Positions 15,907 through 24,040 are shown, counted from the stretch's first letter. The stretch is 64,000 bases of DNA from Pseudomonas sp. 8AS (GCF_902506505.1 NZ_LR733406.1:4127774-4191773); one strand, 5' to 3'. Numbers and translations: made by a program. The notes: generated by a model from the sequence alone, not told the origin.

Positions 15907-16479
15907 ATGAACCGCCGCTTAATCCGGGCCGCCCTCCTCTGCACCACCACCCTGGGCGCGGCCACCGCGCTGGCCAAGGTGGAAGTGGAGGCCGTGCAGC
16001 ACCAGAGCATTGGCCGCATGCTGGTGGCCAAGGTCTCGGAAGACATCGCCCCCGGCGACTACGAGGCGCTGCTGCAGGGCATCAAGGGCAATCCGGGGCA
16101 GTTCGCGCAGAAAGTCGTGCTGCTCGACAGCATCGGCGGCGGCGTGCAGGAGGCCATCCGCATGGGCCGCCTGCTGCGCGAGACCGGCTTCAGCACCCTG
16201 GTGCCGTCCACCGGAGTCTGCCAGGGCAGCTGCGTCTATCTGCTGGCGGCCGGCCGCACCAGGACCGTGCGCGGCTATGTCGGCATCCACCGGCCCTATT
16301 ACCCGAACGGCGATTCGGCCCGCGCCGAGTCGGCGGCCAACGGAGTCCGCTACAACCCGGCGGCCTACCTCCAGGAAATGAGCATCCCGAGCAGCCTGGT
16401 CGCGCAGATGCACAGCATCGACCCGCAGCGCATGCATGTGCTCTCGCCCGAGGAGCTCGCCAGGTACCGGCTGAACTGA
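15907..16479 (+). CDS. periplasmic ClpP/crotonase-fold-like protein (COG3904 type)
   Basis: 190 residues with a signal peptide (cleavage near ALA23-KVE). The visible pattern LLDSIGGGVQEAIRMGRLLRE, then TGVCQGSCVYLLAAG, then YVGIHRPYY is that of predicted periplasmic ClpP-like proteins: a GG oxyanion loop, a helix with Ser108 flanked by Cys105 and Cys109, and His128. Ser108-His128 could be a catalytic dyad and the two Cys a disulfide. Activity is unproven for the family. The gene ends 13 nt from the convergent chaperone gene. It is divergent from the cytochrome operon across 204 bp. Confidence 0.68.
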   Translation: MNRRLIRAALLCTTTLGAATALAKVEVEAVQHQSIGRMLVAKVSEDIAPGDYEALLQGIKGNPGQFAQKVVLLDSIGGGVQEAIRMGRLLRETGFSTLVPSTGVCQGSCVYLLAAGRTRTVRGYVGIHRPYYPNGDSARAESAANGVRYNPAAYLQEMSIPSSLVAQMHSIDPQRMHVLSPEELARYRLN

Positions 16480-16492
16480 TCGGCAGCCGGCG

Positions 16493-16762
16493 TCACCGGC
16501 AGCAGCAGCCGGAGCCGCCACAGCCAGTGGGCTGGCGGGCCTCGGCCGGGCTGCCGGGGCCGAGCACGCGGGCCCGGTAGCCGGCCTGCTGCAGGGCGGC
16601 CAGCAGTTCCCGACTGTCGACTTCCGCCTCGACCCCAACCCTGCCGCCAGCCAGGTCGACCCGTACCTCGCCGACGCCAGCGAGCGAACCCAGCGCGGCG
16701 CCGACCCGCTTGACGCAGGCGCCACAGCTCATGCCGTCGACCTGCAGTTCGATAGTCTTCAT
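16493..16762 (-). CDS. CopZ-like heavy-metal-associated (HMA) protein with Cys-rich tail
   Basis: 89 residues: a ferredoxin-like HMA domain with GMSCGAC (Cys13, Cys16), the Cu(I)-binding motif of copper chaperones and MerP, followed by a linker and a C-terminal tail with Cys81, Cys86, Cys87 and Cys88. The tail is an unusual extra metal site. ATG 16762 is preceded by AGGGGG; a GTG one codon upstream is possible. It has its own promoter region with a CueR-type operator, apart from the ATPase gene upstream. Likely job: bind cytosolic Cu(I) and hand it to the P-type ATPase, which lacks an HMA domain of its own. Confidence 0.83.
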   Translation of the reverse strand: MKTIELQVDGMSCGACVKRVGAALGSLAGVGEVRVDLAGGRVGVEAEVDSRELLAALQQAGYRARVLGPGSPAEARQPTGCGGSGCCCR

Positions 16763-16828
16763 CACACATTCCCCCTTGAGCGTTGAGCGTGGTCGGCACC
16801 GGCGCAGTTCGCCGGGCCTTGCACTGAT

Positions 16829-16860
16829 CCTCGACCTTGCCACGATGGCAAGGTCAAGCA
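16829..16860 (-). promoter_or_regulatory. CueR-type MerR-family operator/promoter before the CopZ-like gene
   Basis: A perfect 10-bp palindrome, gaccttgcca-cga-tggcaaggtc (16833-16855), has the ACCTTGCC/GGCAAGGT half-sites typical of CueR. Read on the - strand it begins TTGACC, a -35 element overlapping the palindrome, with 19 bp to a weak -10 (GAGGAT), the stretched spacing that MerR-family activators correct. It lies 70-95 bp upstream of the chaperone ATG. No cueR gene is seen in the window. Confidence 0.72.
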
Positions 16861-16869
16861 CCTCCGCCC

Positions 16870-19188
16870 TCAATCGAGCGAGACCCGGCGCAGACGCAAC
16901 GCGTTGAACACCACCGAGGCGGAACTCAGGCTCATGGCCAGGGCGGCGATCATGGGCGACAGCAGATGCCCGCTCAGCGGGTAGAGCAGGCCGGCGGCCA
17001 GGGGAATGCCCATGGCGTTGTAGAGGAAGGCGAAGCTCAGGTTCTGGTGCATGTTGCGCACCGTCGCCAGCGACAGGCTGCGGGCCCGCAGGATGCCCAG
17101 CAGGTCGCCCTTGACCAGGGTGACTTGGGCGCTGTGCATCGCCACATCGGTGCCGGTACCCATGGCGATGCCGACATCGGCGCGGGCCAGGGCGGGGGCA
17201 TCGTTGATCCCGTCGCCGGCCATCGCCACCCGGTGCCCGGCCTGCTGCAGGCTGGCCACCAGGCGTTCCTTGTCCTGCGGCTTGACCTCGCCGTGGACCT
17301 CCGCGATGCCCAGCTGGCGGGCCACCGCGCGGGCGGTGGTGAGGCCGTCACCGGTGGCCATGATGACCCGCACCCCGGCGGCCTGCAGGCGCTCGACCGC
17401 CAGTTGCGAGGTCGGCTTGATCGGGTCGGCCACCGCCAGCAGGCCGGCCAGCACGCCATCCACCGCCAGGTACATGATGCTGGTGCCGTCGCCGCGCAGC
17501 TGTTCGGCGCGGCCCTGCAGCACCGTGGTGGCGACCCCGGCCTCGGCCATCAGCAGGCCGTTGCCCAGGTGCAGCTGGCGCCCGGCTATCCGTCCGCGGT
17601 TGCCGATGCCGGAGAGCGAGACGAAGTTCTCCGCCGCACTCAGGCTCAGCCCGGCCGCGCGGGCCTGCTCGACGATGGCGCGGCCCAGGGGGTGCTCGCT
17701 GGCCTGGTCGAGGCTGGCGGCCAGGCGCAGCACCTCGTCGGCGCCGAAGCCGGGCGCCGGCTCGACGCTGTGGAAGGCCGGGTGGCCGGCGGTGAGGGTG
17801 CCGGTCTTGTCGACGATCAGGGTGTCGATCTTGCGCAGGTTCTCGATCGCCGCCGCGTCGCGGAACAGCACGCCGCTGCCGGCGGCCTTGCCGGTGGCGA
17901 CCATCACCGACATCGGCGTGGCCAGGCCGAGGGCGCAGGGGCAGGCGATGATCAGCACCGCCACCGCGTTGATCAGGCCGAACACCCAGCTCGGCTGCGG
18001 CCCCCACAGGCCCCAGCCGAGGAAGGTCAGGGCGGCGATGGCGATCACCACCAGCACGAAGTAACCGGCGATCACATCGGCCAGACGCTGCATCGGCGCC
18101 CTGGAGCGTTGCGCCTGCACCACCATCTGCACGATCTGCGCGAGCACGGTCGCCGCGCCGACCTTCTGCGCCTGCATCACCAGGCTGCCATGGGTGTTGA
18201 GCGTGGCGCCGATCAGCGGATCGCCGGCCCGCTTCAGCACCGGCAGCGGCTCGCCGGTGAGCATGGCCTCGTCCACCGCGCTTTCGCCCTGCAGCACCAG
18301 GCCGTCGACCGGCACCTTCTCGCCGGGGCGTACGCGCAGGGTGTCACCACTGTGTACCTGGCCCAGGGCGATGTCCTCTTCGCTGCCGTCGGCGTTGATC
18401 CGCCGCGCCGTCTTGGGCGCCAGGCCGAGCAGCGCCTTGATCGCCGCCGAGGTCTGCGAGCGCGCCTTGAGTTCGAGCATCTGCCCGAGCAGGGTCAGCG
18501 AGATGATCACCGCCGCCGCCTCGTAGTACACGCCGATGCGCCCATCCTGCCGGAAGGTCTCGGGAAACAGGCCGGGTACCAGGGTGGCGGCCAGGCTGTA
18601 GAGGAAGGCGGCGGCGGTGCCGAGGCCGATTAGCGTCCACATGTTCGGGCTGCGCTGGAGCACCGAGCGCACCCCGCGCACGTAGAACGGCCAGCCGGCC
18701 CAGAGCACGATGGGGCTGGCGAGGATCAGCTCGACCCAGTTCTGCTGGCTGCCGTGCAGCAGGTTCAGTGCATGCCCGCCCATGGCCAGCAGGGTGACGG
18801 CCAGGGTCAGCGGCAGGCTCCACCAGAAGCGCCGGGTGAAGTCACGCAGTTCGGGACTCTCCTCCTCCGCCAGCGCGGGCAGCACCGGCTCCAGGGCCAT
18901 GCCGCACTTGGGGCAGGTGCCGGGGCCGCGCTGGCGGATCTCCGGGTGCATCGGGCAGGTGTATTCCGCCTCGCCCGCCGCGCTGGCGGCAGCCGCAGCA
19001 GGCGCGGCGGGCATGCTGTAGCGCTCCGGCTCGGCAGTGAACTTGAGCCGGCAGTGCTCGCTGCAGAAGCGCCAGGTCTGCCCGGCATGCTGCGCCTGGA
19101 AGCGGCTGTCGGCGGCGACCTGCATGCCGCACACCGGGTCGCGCAGGTCGGATGCCGACGCCGGCTCGGCTGGGGGATGGTTGTGCAT
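16870..19188 (-). CDS. copper-translocating P1B-type ATPase with YHS and HMBD domains
   Basis: 772 residues. In order: a YHS domain (about 17-57, DPVCGM and FCSEHC), a heavy-metal-binding domain (about 77-100, YTCPMHPEI to CPKCGM), eight predicted membrane segments, the A-domain TGEP (311-314), the Cu(I) transport motif CPC (416-418), the phosphorylated Asp460 in DKTGTLT, the nucleotide-site HP (499-500) and GDGINDAPAL. It exports Cu(I) (possibly Ag(I)) from the cytoplasm. N-terminal HMA domains are absent and replaced by YHS plus HMBD; the separate CopZ-like protein may supply copper. A DUF2933 gene precedes it by 3 nt, so they share a transcript. Confidence 0.9.
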   Translation of the reverse strand: MHNHPPAEPASASDLRDPVCGMQVAADSRFQAQHAGQTWRFCSEHCRLKFTAEPERYSMPAAPAAAAASAAGEAEYTCPMHPEIRQRGPGTCPKCGMALEPVLPALAEEESPELRDFTRRFWWSLPLTLAVTLLAMGGHALNLLHGSQQNWVELILASPIVLWAGWPFYVRGVRSVLQRSPNMWTLIGLGTAAAFLYSLAATLVPGLFPETFRQDGRIGVYYEAAAVIISLTLLGQMLELKARSQTSAAIKALLGLAPKTARRINADGSEEDIALGQVHSGDTLRVRPGEKVPVDGLVLQGESAVDEAMLTGEPLPVLKRAGDPLIGATLNTHGSLVMQAQKVGAATVLAQIVQMVVQAQRSRAPMQRLADVIAGYFVLVVIAIAALTFLGWGLWGPQPSWVFGLINAVAVLIIACPCALGLATPMSVMVATGKAAGSGVLFRDAAAIENLRKIDTLIVDKTGTLTAGHPAFHSVEPAPGFGADEVLRLAASLDQASEHPLGRAIVEQARAAGLSLSAAENFVSLSGIGNRGRIAGRQLHLGNGLLMAEAGVATTVLQGRAEQLRGDGTSIMYLAVDGVLAGLLAVADPIKPTSQLAVERLQAAGVRVIMATGDGLTTARAVARQLGIAEVHGEVKPQDKERLVASLQQAGHRVAMAGDGINDAPALARADVGIAMGTGTDVAMHSAQVTLVKGDLLGILRARSLSLATVRNMHQNLSFAFLYNAMGIPLAAGLLYPLSGHLLSPMIAALAMSLSSASVVFNALRLRRVSLD

Positions 19189-19191
19189 GGG

Positions 19192-19440
19192 TCAGCTCCT
19201 ATTGTCGTCCCCGGGCTGCGCCGCGTCGCGATGCTGCCGGTGGCCGCCATGGTGATGGCCGAACAGGTGCATCAGCGGGCACAGCAGGAGGATCACGTAG
19301 GGCAGCAGCTGGGAGATATGGCCATAGTGCTCGCGAGCCAGGTAGAACAGCGCGATGACCAGCAGCATGCCCAGGGCGATGGCGGGCTTGCTCCTCCAGA
19401 AAGAGGGCGAAGGGTCGCACGATGGGGCGGAATGGATCAT
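19192..19440 (-). CDS. DUF2933 small His-rich membrane protein
   Basis: 82 residues from ATG 19440, which has AGGAG 8 nt upstream. Two hydrophobic segments (IALGMLLVIALFYLA and LLPYVILLLCPLMHLFG) are followed by HHHGGHRQH. This CPLMHLFGHH-type ending is the DUF2933 signature, a family regularly found beside copper ATPases. It immediately precedes the ATPase gene and likely shares its transcript. The His cluster could bind metal on one face of the membrane; function unknown. Confidence 0.75.
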   Translation of the reverse strand: MIHSAPSCDPSPSFWRSKPAIALGMLLVIALFYLAREHYGHISQLLPYVILLLCPLMHLFGHHHGGHRQHRDAAQPGDDNRS

Positions 19441-19537
19441 GCCGGGAACTCCTGAGCGGTGGAGACAAGGCCCGGCAGCGAAACCGCCGGGGCATCTGGC
19501 GCGGTATGGAAGGCTGGCAGCGCCAGCGCGGGGCCGG

Positions 19538-19918
19538 CTAAGCGTTGAAGCGGACGAAGCGTAGGCGGGCAGGCGGCCTTGGCGGCGCGGGGCGCTGCAG
19601 GACGAGGCTGGCAAACGGGGCCGGGGCGACGGCGCCCAGCAGCAGGAGCGACAACGGCAGCCCGCTGCTGCAGAAGGCCGGATCGGGCCCGGGCGACGGA
19701 CTCAGGGCCGAGGCACTGTCCGCGCAGAATTGCAGGCAGCCGGTGGCCTGCGCGGCGTGGCCAGCGGCATGGACCGCGGCGTAGCCCCCATGCGTGGCGC
19801 TCGGGTCATGGCGCGGCAAGCTCAGGCAACCCTGGCTCGCCGCCAGCCCGCAGGCCAGCAGCCATAGCGCGAGGGCCAGGCGCACCAGCAGCGATTGACG
19901 AGCGCGGAACCAGAACAT
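19538..19918 (-). CDS. small hydrophobic Cys/His protein, DUF2946-like
   Basis: 126 residues from ATG 19918: an N-terminal hydrophobic segment (LLVRLALALWLLACGLAA), then a short region with His, Gly and paired Cys (ATGCLQFCAD), then a proline-rich hydrophobic C-terminus. The shape recalls DUF2946 copper-associated proteins such as the one at 23594-23968. The start is uncertain: an in-frame TTG at 19966 has AGGAG 10 nt before it, while ATG 19918 has only weak GGTGG. Function unknown; context is copper handling. Confidence 0.5.
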   Translation of the reverse strand: MFWFRARQSLLVRLALALWLLACGLAASQGCLSLPRHDPSATHGGYAAVHAAGHAAQATGCLQFCADSASALSPSPGPDPAFCSSGLPLSLLLLGAVAPAPFASLVLQRPAPPRPPARLRFVRFNA

Positions 19919-20003
19919 GCGATGAGCAGCCACCGAAGCTTTCGTTTGCAACCTGCATCCGGCCAACGACCGTTGACTCCTAACAACCTTAGCCGCTCCC
20001 GGC

Positions 20004-21026
20004 CTATTCGGCCTGCGCGGGGGCGTAGCTGATCCCGTTGGGCCCGGCGCCGACCCGGTGCGTGGCGACGACCGTGCGGCTGGCCGTATCGATCACCGAC
20101 ACGCTGCCCGCCTCGATATTGCTGACGAAGACATAGGCGCCGTCGCTGCTGATGGCCACGCCGTGGGCACCCGGGCCGGTGGTCACGTTGCCGATGGTCT
20201 GGCGCGTCTGCAGGTCGACGATCGAGACCCGGTCATCGGGCTTCTCGCTACTGCCCTGGTTCGCCACATAGACCTGCCGGCCGTCGGCGCTGGCCATCAC
20301 CTGGATCGGCGTGCGGCCGACGCCGACGCGGCCGACCAGGCGCTGACTGGCGGTATCGATGATGCCCAGCTGGTTGGTCGCACTCAGCGAGACGAACGCC
20401 TGGCGGCCATCAGGGGTGAAGCCGACCTGCACCGGCGCCCCGCTCACGGCGATCTGCGCGGTCTCCTTGAGCGTGGTGATGTCGATCACCGATACGCTAT
20501 CGCCGCGCATATTGGCCACATACAGCGTGCGCCCGTCCGGGCTCAGGCGCAGGCCATGGGGATAGCGGCCGGTCGCGACGCTGGCGATTTCGGCCCGTTG
20601 CTGCAGGTCGAACACCCGCAGCCGATCGGCCGCCGAGTCGGTCACGAAGGCGCGCCGCCCGGCCGGGTCGGTCACCACATGGGCCGGATGTTCGCCCGCC
20701 GGCAGGCTGAACGCCGGCTGCTCGAGGGCGGCGGTGGCGAACACCAGCAGTTGCCCACCGGCGCTCTCGCCGGCGTGATGCGCGCCATGGGCGGGCATGC
20801 CCACGGCCAGCAGCAGGCTGCCGTCGGGGGACACCTGCACATTGTGCGGCGCGATGGGCAGGGTGATGGAGCGCACCTCACCGCTGTCGAGCTGCACCTG
20901 GCTGAGCGAGGCGCCGCGCTCGTTGGCGGTGTAGATCCGGCCGCTTGGCGCCGCCAGGGCAAGGCCGAGGTGAGTGGCCAGGCCCAGGCCCAGGGCGAAA
21001 GCAGCGAAACGGTGGCTATGGCGCAT
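20004..21026 (-). CDS. exported YVTN-type beta-propeller protein
   Basis: 340 residues with a Sec signal (cleavage near LALA25-APS) and about seven repeats of the YVTN/NHL kind (for example HGLRLSPDGRTLYVANMRGDSVSVID and GVAISSDGAYVFVSNIEAGSVSVID), giving a seven-bladed periplasmic propeller like YncE or the NirF/NirN propellers without heme motif. A His-rich loop (MPAHGAHHAGE) might bind metal. It sits between small copper-associated genes and oprC. A possible ANR/DNR-type box lies 87 bp before its ATG. Ligand and partner unknown. Confidence 0.78.
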   Translation of the reverse strand: MRHSHRFAAFALGLGLATHLGLALAAPSGRIYTANERGASLSQVQLDSGEVRSITLPIAPHNVQVSPDGSLLLAVGMPAHGAHHAGESAGGQLLVFATAALEQPAFSLPAGEHPAHVVTDPAGRRAFVTDSAADRLRVFDLQQRAEIASVATGRYPHGLRLSPDGRTLYVANMRGDSVSVIDITTLKETAQIAVSGAPVQVGFTPDGRQAFVSLSATNQLGIIDTASQRLVGRVGVGRTPIQVMASADGRQVYVANQGSSEKPDDRVSIVDLQTRQTIGNVTTGPGAHGVAISSDGAYVFVSNIEAGSVSVIDTASRTVVATHRVGAGPNGISYAPAQAE

Positions 21027-21112
21027 GACGATCTCCCCGCCAGTGAACAGGATCCCGGGGCCTGATGGCGCCGGGTGCCTGAACAGGCTGCGCGGGGCGG
21101 ACGCGGCTGTCC

Positions 21113-21126
21113 TTGACGGGCGTCAA
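21113..21126. promoter_or_regulatory. possible FNR-family (ANR/DNR) box
   Basis: TTGAC-GGGC-GTCAA is a perfect palindrome of the FNR/ANR/DNR type (consensus TTGAT-N4-ATCAA; DNR-type variants allow the inner C/G). It is centred about 93 bp upstream of the propeller gene ATG. No clear -10 is seen at the expected distance in this GC-rich stretch, so it remains a candidate. Confidence 0.4.
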
Positions 21127-21172
21127 CAATGACCACGCCCGCGCACGCGCGAGCGTGGCCAGGCCTGACTCA

Positions 21173-21369
21173 GAAGCTGTTTACGATCTCGCGAGCTAGA
21201 GCCAGACAAGACGTAACGACCAACGGGAGTAACAGCCGCAGGCTGGCCCGAAGGGTAAGCGCCAGCGAATCAACTGGCCGAGGGAGCGGAGTTTACGAGC
21301 TGTAAATGAGCATCCCGAGGCCAGTTTTAACGCGGTATGGCCGACGCGCAGCAGATCATAAGCAGCTTC
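21173..21369. mobile_element. MITE-like element, about 197 bp, with TCA target duplication at the oprC stop codon
   Basis: The 343-bp gap between the propeller and oprC genes is mostly this element. Its ends are imperfect terminal inverted repeats: 21173-21189 (gaagctgtttacgatct) and the complement of 21353-21369, with 15 of 17 positions equal. TCA flanks both ends (21170-21172 and 21370-21372), a 3-bp TNA duplication as made by some IS5-family elements. The right TCA is the complement of the oprC TGA. The inside has a small hairpin (tttac-gagct-gtaaa) and no coding frame. A longer 10-nt direct repeat (ctcagaagct, 21169-21178 and 21369-21378) makes the exact ends slightly ambiguous. Confidence 0.7.
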
Positions 21370-23532
21370 TCAGAAGCTCAGATCCACCTTGGTCCACAGG
21401 GTCCGCCCCGGCTCGTCGATCGCCACGGGCTCGGCCGGGTAGCCGAAGCCGGCATCGCCGGCGCGGTTGAGGTGTTCGGCGTAGTCCTTGTCGAACAGGT
21501 TGTCGACGCCGGCGCTGAGCTTGAGGTGCTCGCTGACCCGGTAGGCGCCGTTGAGGGAGAACACGGCGAAACCGGCGCTGTTGCCGAAGTCCTGGCCGAC
21601 CACGTTGCCCTTGCCCTCGTCCACCCGGTTCTGCGCCGCTACCACGCGCCACAGGGCGCCGGCGCTCCAGTCGTCACGCTGGTAGTTCAGGCCCAGGCGC
21701 GCCTCCAGCGGCGGCATCTGCGGCAACGCTTCGCCATCGCTGCTGTTCTTGCCCCAGGCGTAGGCCAGGGTGGCATCGGTGCTCCAGTTGTCGCTCAGCT
21801 CGTAGGCCACGCCCAGTTCGCCGCCGAGGATGCGCGCATCGATGTTGTCGGCCTGGGACACCAGGCTGCCCATCATGTTGCGGCTGTAGCTGAACAGGAT
21901 GTAGTCGCGCACCTGGCCGACGTAGCCGGAGGCCCAGGCCTGCAGGTCGGCGCCGGCGTACTGCAGGCCGAAGTCGAGCTGGGTGGTCTTCTCCGGGGCG
22001 ATGCCGTCGAAGGCATTGACCTCGCCGTCCGGCGCGCGCTTGGGCGAGTAGAGTTCCCAGTAGTCGGGAAAGCGCTGCACATGGCCGAGGCCGGCGTAGA
22101 GGGTGGTTGGCGTGTCAGCCAGGTCGTACTCGTAGCGGGCGAAGCCGCTGGGCAGGGTGTCGCTGCGACGCTCGCCGGCGGTCGGGTTGGCCCGCGCCAC
22201 GTTCATGTGCGTGACGGTCTGCCGGTAGTCCGTGGCATCGGCGTGGTCCAGGCGCGCGCCGGCGACCACCCGGCGGCGCTCGGCGGCGTGCCAGGTCAGC
22301 TCGCCGAAGGCGCCGTAGTTGTGCATCACCGAGTCCTTGTTCCAGGGGAACTGGTCGGCATCGGTGTATTGCGCAGGCGCGCCCATCATCGCCATGCGGT
22401 AACGGGAGGCGCGGGCACGGTGCTCGCTGCGCAGGGCATCGACCCCGGTAACCAGCTCCACCTCGCGCCACAGCCAGGTGGCGGCCAGGCGGGCGCCGGT
22501 GGTGCGGCGGTCGACCTGGGAGGCCATCGGCATGGGCATCATGCTGCTCGGATCGGGCTGGCGTAGGCTGAAGTTGTCCATCACGTGGTCGGCGTAGTTG
22601 TAGTAGAGCTGCGCCTCCAGCTGGTCCAGGGCGCCGCCCAGGTTGCCCTTCTCGAGGCGCAGGGCGAGGCTTTCGCGGGCGAACTGCGCACCATCCATGC
22701 TCCGCCCGGCGTAGCGCGCCTCGCCGTCGCCCTTGCCGGCGCTGAGTTCGACCAGGGTATCGGCATCCGGCGTCCAGCCGAGGGCGACGTCGCCGTTCCA
22801 CTTGCTCCAGCGCGACGGCACCGTGTCGCCGTCGCCATCCTGGTAATCGTCGGCCTGCGCCTGGTTGCCGACGAAGCGCAGGTAACCCTGCTCGCCGCCG
22901 ACGGCGCCATCCAGCACCCGGTCGAAGCGGCCGTTGGAGCCGCCGAGCAGGCTGGCATGCAGGCGGCTGCCCAGTTCACCGAAGCGCTCCGGCTCGCGCT
23001 CGAACAGCACCGTGCCGGCCGAGGCGCCGGGCCCCCAGAGCACGGTCTGCGGGCCCTTGATCACGGTCAGGCGGTCGTAGGTCTCCGGGGAGATGTACGA
23101 GCTCGGCGCATCCATGCGCCCCGGACAGGCGCCGAGCATCAGGCCGCCGTTGCTGCGCAGGTTGATCCGCGAGCCGAACATGCCGCGCAGCACCGGGTCG
23201 CCATTGGTGCCGCCGCTGCGGATCGCGGAGAAGCCGGGGATGGTCTTCAGGTAATCGGTGGCATCGCTGGCCGGCACCGGCTGGCGGGCATCCTTGGGAT
23301 TGGCGATCACCGTGAGCGGCGAGCTTTGCTGCACGGCGGTGACCACCGTGGGTTCGAGTTCGGCCAGCTGCAGGGGCTCAGCCGGCGCCTGTGGCTCGGC
23401 CGCCAGCAGCGGCGCCGCCAGGGCCAAGCCACTGCACAGGGCGAAGGCCTGGTGCCAGCGCAGGCGTTGCGGATCGAGGGCGAACGGAGAAAAGCGGCCG
23501 GCAGCGGCCGACGAGGAACGACGGACAGTCAT
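21370..23532 (-). CDS. oprC: TonB-dependent copper receptor OprC
   Basis: 720 residues from ATG 23532 (AGGA upstream). A long signal region ends near LLAA45, followed by a plug domain (VVTAVQQSSPL to FERE) and a 22-strand-type barrel ending LSF. The copper site known for Pseudomonas OprC (CxxxM plus HxM) is present as Cys136-Met140 and His316-Met318, and a Met-rich loop MMPMPM is at 331-336. It imports copper across the outer membrane using TonB. The DUF2946 gene 61 bp upstream is probably in the same operon. A MITE abuts the stop codon, and the reading frame looks complete. Confidence 0.92.
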   Translation of the reverse strand: MTVRRSSSAAAGRFSPFALDPQRLRWHQAFALCSGLALAAPLLAAEPQAPAEPLQLAELEPTVVTAVQQSSPLTVIANPKDARQPVPASDATDYLKTIPGFSAIRSGGTNGDPVLRGMFGSRINLRSNGGLMLGACPGRMDAPSSYISPETYDRLTVIKGPQTVLWGPGASAGTVLFEREPERFGELGSRLHASLLGGSNGRFDRVLDGAVGGEQGYLRFVGNQAQADDYQDGDGDTVPSRWSKWNGDVALGWTPDADTLVELSAGKGDGEARYAGRSMDGAQFARESLALRLEKGNLGGALDQLEAQLYYNYADHVMDNFSLRQPDPSSMMPMPMASQVDRRTTGARLAATWLWREVELVTGVDALRSEHRARASRYRMAMMGAPAQYTDADQFPWNKDSVMHNYGAFGELTWHAAERRRVVAGARLDHADATDYRQTVTHMNVARANPTAGERRSDTLPSGFARYEYDLADTPTTLYAGLGHVQRFPDYWELYSPKRAPDGEVNAFDGIAPEKTTQLDFGLQYAGADLQAWASGYVGQVRDYILFSYSRNMMGSLVSQADNIDARILGGELGVAYELSDNWSTDATLAYAWGKNSSDGEALPQMPPLEARLGLNYQRDDWSAGALWRVVAAQNRVDEGKGNVVGQDFGNSAGFAVFSLNGAYRVSEHLKLSAGVDNLFDKDYAEHLNRAGDAGFGYPAEPVAIDEPGRTLWTKVDLSF

Positions 23533-23593
23533 GAGGTTTCCTGAATGCAAAGACAGCGGGACGCCCCGCAACGAGGGCGCGGATCGGCTGGGA

Positions 23594-23968
23594 TCAGGAA
23601 ACGAGCGGCGGCGCGCGGTTGGGCGGCGCGACCAGGAACGGCGGGCTGAGCGCCAGCAGCTCGGCGAAGCGCGGGCGCTGTGGTGACGGCGCCACCGCCG
23701 GCGCAGGCGGGCTGAAGGGAAACGATTGCACCCCGGCCAGGTGCGCGCCGCACTGCATACAGGGCAGTTGCTGGCTGACGGGGTTGCCGTCGTCCTGTTC
23801 GCTCAGCTGCCACTGCACGCCGTGCGAGGTACACAGCAGCATGAAGCCATCGGCACTCATCAGCGGCATGGCCCACAGCGGCATGCTCACGCGCAGCAGC
23901 ATGCCCACCAGGGCAAAGGCGTAGAGCCAATCGCGGAAACTGCGGCTGAGTGGGTTCAGGGTCGACAT
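23594..23968 (-). CDS. DUF2946 family protein upstream of oprC
   Basis: 124 residues from ATG 23968. A hydrophobic N-terminal segment (WLYAFALVGMLLRVSMPLWAM) is followed by SADGFMLLCTSHG and CMQCGAHLAG, the conserved pattern of DUF2946, a family usually adjacent to copper receptor genes. The paired Cys could bind copper. An in-frame ATG at 23986 (MRRPGRM) is an alternative start; neither has a well-spaced ribosome site. Same strand as oprC, 61 bp upstream. Function unknown. Confidence 0.7.
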   Translation of the reverse strand: MSTLNPLSRSFRDWLYAFALVGMLLRVSMPLWAMPLMSADGFMLLCTSHGVQWQLSEQDDGNPVSQQLPCMQCGAHLAGVQSFPFSPPAPAVAPSPQRPRFAELLALSPPFLVAPPNRAPPLVS

Positions 23969-24040
23969 CCTTCCAGGTCGACGCATTCTAGCCGGATGCC
24001 CGCACGGCGCATGGGGACACAGCGTCGCACCCCGGAAACG

